Source: an uncultured Sulfitobacter sp. (GTDB lineage Bacteria; Pseudomonadota; Alphaproteobacteria; Rhodobacterales; Rhodobacteraceae). From it: 64,000 nt of DNA. The notes beneath the pieces were generated by a model. The model worked only from the letters and a program-made list of their open reading frames with translations, was not told the origin of the DNA and did not search any database. Positions 55,180 to 62,793 of this stretch are shown in pieces. The DNA lies in assembly GCA_913060815.1 (NCBI GenBank), contig CAJXSZ010000011.1:1-64000 (forward strand), read 5' to 3'. The translations under genes and the position numbers were made by a program. Position 1 is the stretch's first letter; each line of letters begins with the position of its first letter.

Positions 55180-55641
55180 TCAAAGCGATTTCTCGAACCG
55201 CCATTCCTGCACAGTGAACGGCCCTTCCGAGGTTTCGACCACATAGGGCCCTGTGCGCACCATTTCCCACCCGCACTTGCGGTAAAATGCGGCTGCGCGT
55301 GCGTTCCCAACGGCGCAGGCCAGATTGGCGCGCTGCCCTGCCAGTGCCGCCTCCGCATGGCCCATCAATTCAGCCGCCACGCCACTGCCCTTCAATTCGG
55401 GATCGACATAAAACTGATAGAGCTCACTCCCCTTCACCATGAAGAAACCGACCATCCGCTCCTCGCGCATCGCCACTGATGTAGCGGCGAGATGCCCGCG
55501 CGTGCGGTCTACAAACTCCGCTGGCGTGCGCAGCGCGACCAGTTCCGCAGGAACCGCCGCCGCATGCCCCTGATGCCAGCCCAAATGCCACATCTGGGCG
55601 ATCTCCTGCACATCCGCCTCAACCGCATTTCTGATCTGCAA
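55180..55641 (-). CDS. GNAT-family N-acetyltransferase
   Basis: 153 residues from a TTG (55639-55641) with GGAGG 8 bases upstream, the best start, giving MQIRNAVEADVQEIAQMW. The acetyl-CoA-binding motif A is LYQFYVDPELKGSGVAAELMGHAEAAL near residue 90, and ACAVGNARAAAFYRKCGW is motif B. Substrate unknown. Convergent with dmdB, 1 base apart in stop-to-stop distance. Confidence 0.88.
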   Translation of the reverse strand: MQIRNAVEADVQEIAQMWHLGWHQGHAAAVPAELVALRTPAEFVDRTRGHLAATSVAMREERMVGFFMVKGSELYQFYVDPELKGSGVAAELMGHAEAALAGQRANLACAVGNARAAAFYRKCGWEMVRTGPYVVETSEGPFTVQEWRFEKSL

Positions 55642-55717
55642 TCTGGTCACCTCCCATTGCTCTGACCTACCCAACTGATACTGTAGGGTAATAACAAGCC
55701 CGAGCAGCACCATAGCC

Positions 55718-56731
55718 ATGACCGCCCTGACCAAATATGACCGCCTTGAGGCCACAGGCCTGTGGCGCCCTGACCCTGAAGGGCAGCGGCGCGAGGTTAT
55801 CGTGTCTATTGGCAATGCAACGCTGGTAGTCTCGGACATGAACGATACCGCGATCACCCATTGGTCCCTCGCCGCGATCGAGCGCGCAAACCCCGATGCC
55901 CTACCCGCCGTCTTCCACCCTGATGGCGATGCGGGCGAAACCCTCGAGCTGCCCGAGAACGAGCATGAAATGGTCGAGGCCATCGAGAGCCTGCGCAAAG
56001 TCATCGCAAAAGCACGCCCACGCCCTGGTCGCTTGCGCGGCTTGGGCGTCATCGCTTCCATTACGGCTGTGGTGGCCCTTGCTGTATTCTGGCTGCCGGG
56101 TGCGATGCGCGACAACACCCTGCGCGTGATCCCCCAGATCAAACGTGAGGCTTTGGGTGTCACGCTCATTGAACAAATGCAGCGGGTCACAGGACCGATG
56201 TGCAACGATCCCGCAGGACTGCGCGCCCTGCAAAGCCTCGGCAAGCGGCTCGGCACGCCAAAGCTTGCGGTGGTGCCTGCGTTGGGCCGTCCTGCCCTGC
56301 ACCTGCCGGGCGGCGTGATTGTCCTTGACCGCTCCGTGTTTGAGGACTGGGAACAGCCCGATGTGGCCGCTGGCTATATTTTGGCTGAACTTGCCCTCCA
56401 GATCGAGCGGGACGCGCTGGCCGATCTGCTTGATGTGGTGGGTCCACGTGAGAACTTCCGCCTGCTCACCACGGGCAACATCGACGCGGGCGCGCTCGAC
56501 GCCTATGCCGAGCATTTGATGACCGTTCCCGCGGGGACACCTGACATTGACAATCTGCTGGCCCTCTTCGAAGGGTCGGGCGTGCCTGCCACCCCCTATG
56601 CCCGCGCGCGCGACATCACTGGCGAAAGCGTGCTGGCCCTGATCGAGGCTGATCCCCTGCTTGGCGTGGCGACCGACCCGCTGATCCCCGACAGCACATG
56701 GTTGCGCCTGCAAGGTATTTGCGGCGGATGA
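55718..56731 (+). CDS. Membrane protein with M48-like domain lacking HExxH
   Basis: 337 residues. Cytoplasmic N-terminal part (1-100, charged), one membrane helix (residues 107-127, IASITAVVALAVFWLPG), then a periplasmic part where RLGTPKLAVVPALGRPALHLPGGVIVLDRSVF ... AAGYILAELALQIERDALADLL follows the order of M48 peptidases (alpgG.ivv ... vlAHElgH). The zinc motif HExxH is replaced by AELAL, so it should be inactive. Overlaps the SGNH gene by 4 bases. Function unknown. Confidence 0.7.
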   Translation: MTALTKYDRLEATGLWRPDPEGQRREVIVSIGNATLVVSDMNDTAITHWSLAAIERANPDALPAVFHPDGDAGETLELPENEHEMVEAIESLRKVIAKARPRPGRLRGLGVIASITAVVALAVFWLPGAMRDNTLRVIPQIKREALGVTLIEQMQRVTGPMCNDPAGLRALQSLGKRLGTPKLAVVPALGRPALHLPGGVIVLDRSVFEDWEQPDVAAGYILAELALQIERDALADLLDVVGPRENFRLLTTGNIDAGALDAYAEHLMTVPAGTPDIDNLLALFEGSGVPATPYARARDITGESVLALIEADPLLGVATDPLIPDSTWLRLQGICGG

Positions 56732-57441
56732 TCGTGGCTGATGCAGTGGTCACATTGGCCCTGTCGCCGATCCTGCTGGTCCAAGCGATGCGCCTGCGCA
56801 AACGTGCCCTGCGCCTGCCAGAAGCCGCAGGACCCCTAACTGCCACCCAAGGAGACGGCCCCCCTCTCAGCCTGTTGATAGTCGGGGACAGCTCGGCGGC
56901 AGGCGTGGGGGCCGCTACCCAGACGCAGGCTCTGGCAGGTCAACTCGGTGCGGCACTGGCCACGCAGCATACCGTCCACTGGCACCTCATCGCCAGCACG
57001 GGCGCGACCACGCCCACAACACTTGCCCGTCTCCAGTCCGAGGCGCTGCCCCGAGCCGATATCGTGCTGATTATCCTTGGCGTGAACGATGTGACCCGTG
57101 GCGGGCCACAGTCCGCTTGGCTGCGCACCCACGCCACCCTGCGCACCACATTGCGCGACCGCACGGGTGCGCGCCACCTCTATATCAGTGAGGTTCCACC
57201 ACTTGGCGCATTTCCCTTGCTGCCCAACCCGCTGCGCTGGCTTCTTGGGCGCCGCGCACTGCGATTTGACGCGGGGCTCCGTGCAGCCTTGGCGATAGAG
57301 CAGGATACCACATATGTCACGCTGCCCGATGATCTGGATGCTTCCCATATGGCCGAAGACGGCTTTCATCCCGGGCCCGTGATCTATGCCGCATGGGCAA
57401 AAAAATTGGCCCGCCAGATGCTCTCTGACGGGCCAATCTGA
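56728..57441 (+). CDS. SGNH/GDSL-family hydrolase
   Basis: 237 residues from the ATG at 56728 overlapping the previous stop. An N-terminal hydrophobic segment (residues 3-20) may anchor it. Block I SLLIVGDSSAAGVG (Ser nucleophile), block III VLIILGVNDVTRG, and block V EDGFHPGP with Asp/His. Probably an esterase of the lipid or peptidoglycan O-acetyl type; substrate unknown. Its last codons overlap a terminator of the convergent SPOR gene. Confidence 0.9.
   Translation: MIVADAVVTLALSPILLVQAMRLRKRALRLPEAAGPLTATQGDGPPLSLLIVGDSSAAGVGAATQTQALAGQLGAALATQHTVHWHLIASTGATTPTTLARLQSEALPRADIVLIILGVNDVTRGGPQSAWLRTHATLRTTLRDRTGARHLYISEVPPLGAFPLLPNPLRWLLGRRALRFDAGLRAALAIEQDTTYVTLPDDLDASHMAEDGFHPGPVIYAAWAKKLARQMLSDGPI
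57399..57436 (-). terminator. Terminator of the SPOR gene inside SGNH coding DNA
   Basis: On the minus strand TTGGCCCG/CGGGCCAA with a 15-base loop, followed by seven T. It lies 24 bases after the SPOR stop and inside the last 15 codons of the convergent SGNH gene. Confidence 0.75.
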
Positions 57442-57459
57442 AAAATCAGTAACTAGCAG

Positions 57460-58839
57460 TTATCGGGCGAAAGCGTTGTACCCTGCGCCCCGTAGACGGG
57501 TCACGGCGCTGGTAACACCGTTGCTGCCACCAAACGGTCCTGCAATGACCAGACGTGTGGTCTGGCCGTTACGCGTATAGCGGCCTACCCGCACAGGCAT
57601 GCCCATGCGCTGCACTTTCTTGGCCAAACGGTGCGCAGCGGCGGTATCCGTGAAGGACGCGCCCACTTGAACAAATCCGCGCCCTGCAACTTCTGCCTTG
57701 GGCTGTGCGCGCTGGGCGGCCGCTTTGGGCGCAGCGCGCTGCGGTGCAGAGCGGCTGGAGTAGACCGGCTGGCGCCCAACTGTGGCGACACTTGCCTGAC
57801 GCTGGCGCGGCGTAAAGATGCCTTGCACATTGCGCACCAGACGCTTGAGGATCTGGCCGTCACGCCTGACGATCGTGACCTGACCCAACTCACGCTGCTG
57901 GGTTGCGTAATCGACATAGGGGTAGATCAACGGCTCGCTGGCCGTCACGTCCTTGCCACTGGCCTGATTGATCAAACGGCGAGGCACTGTCGACGTCCAG
58001 ATCAGACCCATGGCCTTGTGACCCGCCACTGACTGCTCAGCGCGTTTGGGGTTCAAACGCCCATCGGTCCAGACTTTCTTGTACCCGTGTGGCACCTGAA
58101 CGTTTGTCGTGTTGACACGGTTCACCGCCACATGGCGCGGAACGATGCGGCGGTTGGGTGAAACCTGAATGGTCTGCTCTTGCGGCTTGCGCAATGATGC
58201 GAAGAGACCGCGCGGCGCTGGCGCGGCTGCGGCCCCCTCAATCACAGAGCCTTGCGGCCCGCAGCGCACAGGCAAGTTGCCACTGCGCACATATTGGCTG
58301 CTTACTGCCGACAAACCTGCACAGGCCGCCGTCCCTTGGGCTTGCACGATCGTCGGCTGCGGCGCGGCCACTTTTTTGACGACGGGAGCGGGGCGCTTGG
58401 CCACCTGACGCACAACTTTTGGCGCTGGCTTGGGTTTAGGCGCTGCACGGCGCACCACACGCTTGGGGCGTGGTTTGGGCGCAGGCGCTGCGGCGGCTGG
58501 CGCGGGTGCAGGCGCTGCAACGGCTGGTGCGACTGCGGCGGTCTGCACAGGTTCTGGTGCGGGAGCAGGCTCGGGCGCCTCTGCCACCTGGTTTGCGAAT
58601 GTCGGTTTGAAACCGCATACGCCAGTGCGTGAGCGCGTCACACGCGGCACCCAAGATGTGTTCCCGTCGATACCGGCACGGATGAAAACACATCCTGCGC
58701 TGTCTACATATTGCTTGCCCAAAAAGGATGCTGGCGGAAACTCGGCAGGTTCACTGCCTGGACGGGTCTGCGCCGATGCGGCAGTCGCCCCGACAGCACT
58801 CGAGAAAATGGCGATTGCGACAAGTTTAGTAAGTTTCAT
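57460..58839 (-). CDS. SPOR-domain protein with a VDxxGC-x24-C module
   Basis: 459 residues. Signal peptide ending near ATAASAQ; then QYVDSAGCVFIRAGIDG ... TGVC, where the Cys are 24 residues apart as in the two envelope proteins at 8685 and 9018. A long Ala/Pro/Lys-rich linker (residues 80-150) and a second Cys-pair region (CAGLSAVSSQYVRSGNLPVRC) follow. The C-terminal SPOR domain (about 380-455; GRGFVQVGASFTDTAAAHRLAKKVQRMGMPVRV) binds denuded peptidoglycan at the septum. The long Ala/Pro-rich linker is flexible. Ends in the terminator at 57399. Confidence 0.9.
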   Translation of the reverse strand: MKLTKLVAIAIFSSAVGATAASAQTRPGSEPAEFPPASFLGKQYVDSAGCVFIRAGIDGNTSWVPRVTRSRTGVCGFKPTFANQVAEAPEPAPAPEPVQTAAVAPAVAAPAPAPAAAAPAPKPRPKRVVRRAAPKPKPAPKVVRQVAKRPAPVVKKVAAPQPTIVQAQGTAACAGLSAVSSQYVRSGNLPVRCGPQGSVIEGAAAAPAPRGLFASLRKPQEQTIQVSPNRRIVPRHVAVNRVNTTNVQVPHGYKKVWTDGRLNPKRAEQSVAGHKAMGLIWTSTVPRRLINQASGKDVTASEPLIYPYVDYATQQRELGQVTIVRRDGQILKRLVRNVQGIFTPRQRQASVATVGRQPVYSSRSAPQRAAPKAAAQRAQPKAEVAGRGFVQVGASFTDTAAAHRLAKKVQRMGMPVRVGRYTRNGQTTRLVIAGPFGGSNGVTSAVTRLRGAGYNAFAR

Positions 58840-58976
58840 TCATGCCCCCACAGAATATTCTGGTGAACAATGACAAAGCACTTCAGCCAAGTCTAGCGCC
58901 TGTGGCAACAATAGCCTTAGTTTTGCCACATTATCATGAATTTACGCGGGAATTCTGTGTCTTGCCGCAGCCTGCC

Positions 58977-59005
58977 TGTGGATAACCCAGCATATCTGTG
59001 GATAA
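58977..59005 (-). promoter_or_regulatory. Two perfect DnaA boxes
   Basis: TTATCCACA on the minus strand at 58977-58985 and 58997-59005, both exact matches, 20 bases apart (about two helical turns). They lie between upp and the SPOR gene in a non-coding, locally AT-rich stretch. Possible DnaA-dependent promoter control or titration site. Confidence 0.7.
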
Positions 59006-59022
59006 TTGGATGGCAGCACGCA

Positions 59023-59050
59023 ACAGGCGTATGAACCGTTCAACGCCTGT
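59023..59050. repeat. 8-bp inverted repeat downstream of upp
   Basis: ACAGGCGT and ACGCCTGT separated by 12 bases that include GAAC-C-GTTC. On the plus strand it is followed by five T (59056-59060). It may act in transcript termination. Confidence 0.35.
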
Positions 59051-59069
59051 CACACTTTTTGAGGATCGC

Positions 59070-59705
59070 TTATTTCGTGCCGAACATACGGTCGCCCGCG
59101 TCGCCCAACCCTGGCATGATATAGCCAAGCTCGTTCAGGCGCTCGTCCAATGAGGCGGTCACAATGGGTACATCGGGGTGCGCCTCTTTCATCCGTGCAA
59201 CGCCCTCGGGTGCTGCCAAAAGACAAAGAAAACGGATGTTTGTCGCCCCTGCCTCTTTCAACAAATCAATTGCCGCGACCGAGGAGTTACCCGTGGCCAG
59301 CATCGGGTCCACAGCGATGACCAGACGGTCCTCCATCGCGTCGGGAACCTTGAAATAGTACTGCACTGGTTGCAGCGTCTCCTCATCGCGGTAGAGGCCG
59401 ACAAATCCCACACGCGCAGAGGGGATCAGCTCCAGCACACCATCCAGCAGGCCATTACCCGCCCGCAGAATGCTGATCAGCGCCAGCTTTTTGCCGTCCA
59501 GTGTGGGTGCATCCATCACTTGCATTGGCGTGTCTATCTGCTTGGTGGTCATCGCTAAATTGCGCGTGACCTCATAGGCCAGAAGCTGGCTGATCTCGCG
59601 CAGCAATTGCCGAAACACTGCCGTCGGCGTCTCTTTATCGCGCATAATGGTGAGTTTGTGCTGCACCAGCGGGTGGTCAACAATCGTGAGATGCGGGTCG
59701 CTCAT
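59070..59705 (-). CDS. upp: Uracil phosphoribosyltransferase
   Basis: 211 residues. Makes UMP from uracil and PRPP in pyrimidine salvage. PRPP-binding loop [22 protein letters not shown] near residue 130, and the uracil-binding [18 protein letters not shown] at the C-terminus. GGAG is 8 bases before the ATG. Last gene of the cdd-deoA-deoB-upp operon, 9 bases after deoB. Confidence 0.97.
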   Translation of the reverse strand: MSDPHLTIVDHPLVQHKLTIMRDKETPTAVFRQLLREISQLLAYEVTRNLAMTTKQIDTPMQVMDAPTLDGKKLALISILRAGNGLLDGVLELIPSARVGFVGLYRDEETLQPVQYYFKVPDAMEDRLVIAVDPMLATGNSSVAAIDLLKEAGATNIRFLCLLAAPEGVARMKEAHPDVPIVTASLDERLNELGYIMPGLGDAGDRMFGTK

Positions 59706-59714
59706 GTCAGGCTC

Positions 59715-60914
59715 CTAATTTTGCTCTGGCACGTCTACCCCGAGATGCGCAGCAACAAAACCCGCTACATCCCTAAATCCGATCTGACCCAATGTCCCCG
59801 CGCCCGCACCTGCCACCAAAACAGGCACCCGCTCGCGCGTGTGGTCGGTGCCGGTCCATGTGGGGTCATTGCCGTGATCTGCTGTCAGAACAATAATATC
59901 GCCGGCTTTCATCTGTCCGATTACGGCACCGATCTCGCGGTCGAACCATTCAAGAGCACGGGCATATCCCGAAACATCGCGGCGGTGGCCATAGAGGCTG
60001 TCGAACTCCACAAAATTGGCAAAGGTCAGGCTCCCGTCAGGAGCATCCCTCACCAAATCACCCAGATGGCCCATCAGCTCGGCGTCAGTGCCTTTGCGCA
60101 CTTCGTCAAACCCCTGCATCGAGAAGATGTCCCCGATCTTGCCGACCGCAAAAGTAGCATGCCCTGCATCCTGCACCCAATTGCTCAGCACAGGGCGGGG
60201 CGGCATGATCGCAAAATCGCGTCTGTTCGGCGTGCGGGTGAACCCTTCCTCTGCATCCCCGACAAAGGGCCGCGCGATGACACGTCCAACGCGCTGCGCA
60301 TGCAGAGCGGGCGCTATGTCCTTGCAGAGCGTGAGCAACCGCTCCAGCCCGAATGTCTCCTCATGCGCGGCGATCTGGAACACGCTGTCCGCAGAGGTGT
60401 AGCAAATGGGCCAGCCCGTGCGCATGTGCTCGGCACCCAACCGTTCGATGATCGCCGTGCCGGGCGCGTGACAATCGCCCAAGATGCCGTCAGTCCCCGC
60501 AGCGGCACAGACCTGCGCGATCAACTCCGCGTCAAACGACTCTTCTGTACGCTCGAAATACTTCCACGCCCAAGGGACCGGCAGGCCTGCCAGCTCCCAA
60601 TGACCCGACGGCGTGTCCTTTCCCTGCGATATCTCCGAGGCTGCCCCCCATGTCCCCTCCACAGGCACATCGAACGCTGCGATCTGCATCCCGCTCGCAG
60701 CATTCAGCGCAGGGCCGAGGCCGAGACGGCTCAGCTGTGGCAGGTGCAGCGGACCGCTCCGCCCTTCTTCCGCGCGACCTTCTTCACAGGCCTGCGCAAT
60801 ATGGCCCAACGTATTGGCGCCTGTGTCAGGCACCTCGCCGTTAAAGAACTTGTCCGCATCAGGCGCGCCGCCAATGCCAACTGAATCCATCACCACCAGA
60901 AATGCGCGTGCCAT
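59715..60914 (-). CDS. deoB: Phosphopentomutase
   Basis: 399 residues, alkaline-phosphatase superfamily. Interconverts (deoxy)ribose-1- and 5-phosphate in nucleoside breakdown. Start MARAFLVVMDSVGIGGAPDADKF holds the metal Asp; GDTPSGHWE-like GKDTPSGHWE carries the phospho-Thr, and TADHGNDPTWTGTDHTRERVPVL the second metal site. ATG shares bases with the deoA stop (TGATG). Confidence 0.97.
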   Translation of the reverse strand: MARAFLVVMDSVGIGGAPDADKFFNGEVPDTGANTLGHIAQACEEGRAEEGRSGPLHLPQLSRLGLGPALNAASGMQIAAFDVPVEGTWGAASEISQGKDTPSGHWELAGLPVPWAWKYFERTEESFDAELIAQVCAAAGTDGILGDCHAPGTAIIERLGAEHMRTGWPICYTSADSVFQIAAHEETFGLERLLTLCKDIAPALHAQRVGRVIARPFVGDAEEGFTRTPNRRDFAIMPPRPVLSNWVQDAGHATFAVGKIGDIFSMQGFDEVRKGTDAELMGHLGDLVRDAPDGSLTFANFVEFDSLYGHRRDVSGYARALEWFDREIGAVIGQMKAGDIIVLTADHGNDPTWTGTDHTRERVPVLVAGAGAGTLGQIGFRDVAGFVAAHLGVDVPEQN

Positions 60915-62218
60915 CAGGTCACCTGCTCCACTATCAATTCAGGCACTTGGACAGCACCCGTCCCCAGCGTAATCGCCCCGCGCACCGCCGCCATCACATT
61001 GTCGGCCTGCTGTGGACGCGACGCATGAATAACAGCCAGCGGCTGGCCCTTCTGAATGCGTTCCCCAAGGCGCACCACGCGGCTCAGCCCCACGGCGGGA
61101 TCGATCGCATCGCCCTCCACCACGCGGCCCCCGCCAAGTGCTACGACCCCAAGGCCCAGCGCTTCGCCGTCAATGGCATGCACCACGCCAGACTCCTGCG
61201 CCGTAACCTCGCGCACCACCGTCGCTTCGGGCAGGAACCGCTGCCAGTCCTCGACGAAGCGCACCGGTCCGCCGAGGGCCGCGATCATCGCGCCAAACCG
61301 CTCCGCTGCGCGGCCCTCCGCGATGGCACTGCGGATCATGGCCTCTCCTGTGTCGACATCCATGGCCAGCTTCGCATCGGCCAGCAAAACGCCGCCCAAT
61401 GTCGCGCAAAGCTCGACAATCGGGCCTTGCACCTCACCGCGCAAGACTTGCATCACCTCCGCCACTTCCAGCGCATTGCCAAGGCTCGGCACCAAGGGCT
61501 GGCTCATGTCGCTGATAACGGCCCGCGTGGGGCATCCCGCCGCATTGGCCGTCCCGACCAGCGCCTTCGCCAGATCGCGCGCAGCACCCACATCCTTCAT
61601 GAACGCGCCAGAGCCTACCTTGACGTCCAGCACCAAACCGCCCAGCCCCGCCGCAAGCTTTTTGCTTAGGATCGAGGCGGTGATCAGATCCAGACTATCC
61701 ACAGTCGAGGTCACATCGCGCACCGCATAAAGACGCTTGTCCGCAGGGGCGATATCGCCCGTAGCTCCGACAATGGCGCATCCAACCTGAGCGACTACGG
61801 CACGCAGTCGCGCCTCATCCAACATCACACCAACGCCGGGTATCGCCTCCAGCTTGTCCAGCGTCCCGCCGGTGTGACCCAGTCCGCGCCCTGAAATCAT
61901 CGGCACATAAGCGCCACAAGCCGCAAGCGCTGGCGCAAGCACGAGGCTTACACAATCGCCAACACCGCCTGTGGAGTGCTTGTCGAGCACAGGCTTATCC
62001 ATGTTCCATGACAGCACATTACCTGATGCGCACATCGCTTGCGTCAGCGCCACACGCCCCTCAGGGCTCAGCCCGTTGCGGCACACCCCCATGGCAAAAG
62101 CTCCCGCTTGCGCATCGCTCAACGTCTGGTCGGCCAAGGCCTGCGCCACCCACGCCAATTCATCCGCACTCAGAGTTTGATCGTGACGCAACTTGGCCAG
62201 AATTCCGCGCGCGTCCAT
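60914..62218 (-). CDS. deoA: Thymidine phosphorylase
   Basis: 434 residues with the start at 62218 (MDARGILAKLRHDQTL). Phosphorolysis of thymidine to thymine and deoxyribose-1-phosphate. Signature KHSTGGVGDCVSLVLAPALAACG near residue 84 and SGRGLGHTGGTLDKLEA near 115 are characteristic. Positioned 1 base after the cdd stop and overlapping deoB. Confidence 0.97.
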   Translation of the reverse strand: MDARGILAKLRHDQTLSADELAWVAQALADQTLSDAQAGAFAMGVCRNGLSPEGRVALTQAMCASGNVLSWNMDKPVLDKHSTGGVGDCVSLVLAPALAACGAYVPMISGRGLGHTGGTLDKLEAIPGVGVMLDEARLRAVVAQVGCAIVGATGDIAPADKRLYAVRDVTSTVDSLDLITASILSKKLAAGLGGLVLDVKVGSGAFMKDVGAARDLAKALVGTANAAGCPTRAVISDMSQPLVPSLGNALEVAEVMQVLRGEVQGPIVELCATLGGVLLADAKLAMDVDTGEAMIRSAIAEGRAAERFGAMIAALGGPVRFVEDWQRFLPEATVVREVTAQESGVVHAIDGEALGLGVVALGGGRVVEGDAIDPAVGLSRVVRLGERIQKGQPLAVIHASRPQQADNVMAAVRGAITLGTGAVQVPELIVEQVT

Positions 62219-62219
62219 C

Positions 62220-62612
62220 TCAGCCCCCCAGAAACGAAGGGTCGAACGCACCGGGCAATAACTCCCCGATGCTCATCTCCTGCTCAACCCCGTCTACCGT
62301 GGCCATGCGGATGCTTGCCGTTTTATCCCCGAATTCCGCCAACTTCTGACGGCATCCGCCACAGGGCGTCACAGGCAGCGGCGATCCCGCCACCACATAA
62401 GCGGCCGTAAACGACGTCTCCCCCGCAGCGACCATTGCGGCAATCGCGCCCGCTTCGGCGCATGTGCCCTCGGGATAGGCGACATTCTCCACGTTGCACC
62501 CAGCGTAGATTGCGCCCGACGCACCGCGCAGCGCGGCCCCGACCTTGAACCCCGAATAGGGGGCATAGGCGTTTTCGCGCACTACTAATGCTGCGTCTCT
62601 CAGATCGGTCAT
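62220..62612 (-). CDS. cdd: Cytidine deaminase
   Basis: 130 residues. Zinc site: Cys in GCNVENVAYPEGTCAE with catalytic Glu, and Cys pair in VTPCGGCRQKLAEF. Deaminates cytidine/deoxycytidine in salvage. AGGAG stands 8 bases before the ATG. First gene of the operon cdd-deoA-deoB-upp. Confidence 0.97.
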   Translation of the reverse strand: MTDLRDAALVVRENAYAPYSGFKVGAALRGASGAIYAGCNVENVAYPEGTCAEAGAIAAMVAAGETSFTAAYVVAGSPLPVTPCGGCRQKLAEFGDKTASIRMATVDGVEQEMSIGELLPGAFDPSFLGG

Positions 62613-62753
62613 GGGAGAATCTCCTCGTCTTGTGGCCTTTCACCCTAGCGGTGCCAGCGCGAAGATGCGAAGGGTTTTACAGTCCTTAATTCCCCCGATC
62701 TAAACTGGCGTAAAATTGCTCCAGCCAAATGTCTGCTGGCACATTTCACGAAA

Positions 62754-62771
62754 TAGTTTAATGTTAAACTA
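62754..62771. promoter_or_regulatory. 18-bp perfect palindrome before maeB
   Basis: TAGTTTAA-TG-TTAAACTA, 22 bases before the maeB ATG. The position suits an operator over the promoter. The AGTTTAA half recurs in the palindrome at 51732. Confidence 0.5.
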
Positions 62772-62793
62772 AATTCAAAGTAAGGCCCGCCCA

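Noticed and set aside
58840-59069. Chromosomal origin of replication
   Set aside because: Only two DnaA boxes, no AT-rich unwinding element or typical origin neighbours such as hemE, dnaA or parAB.
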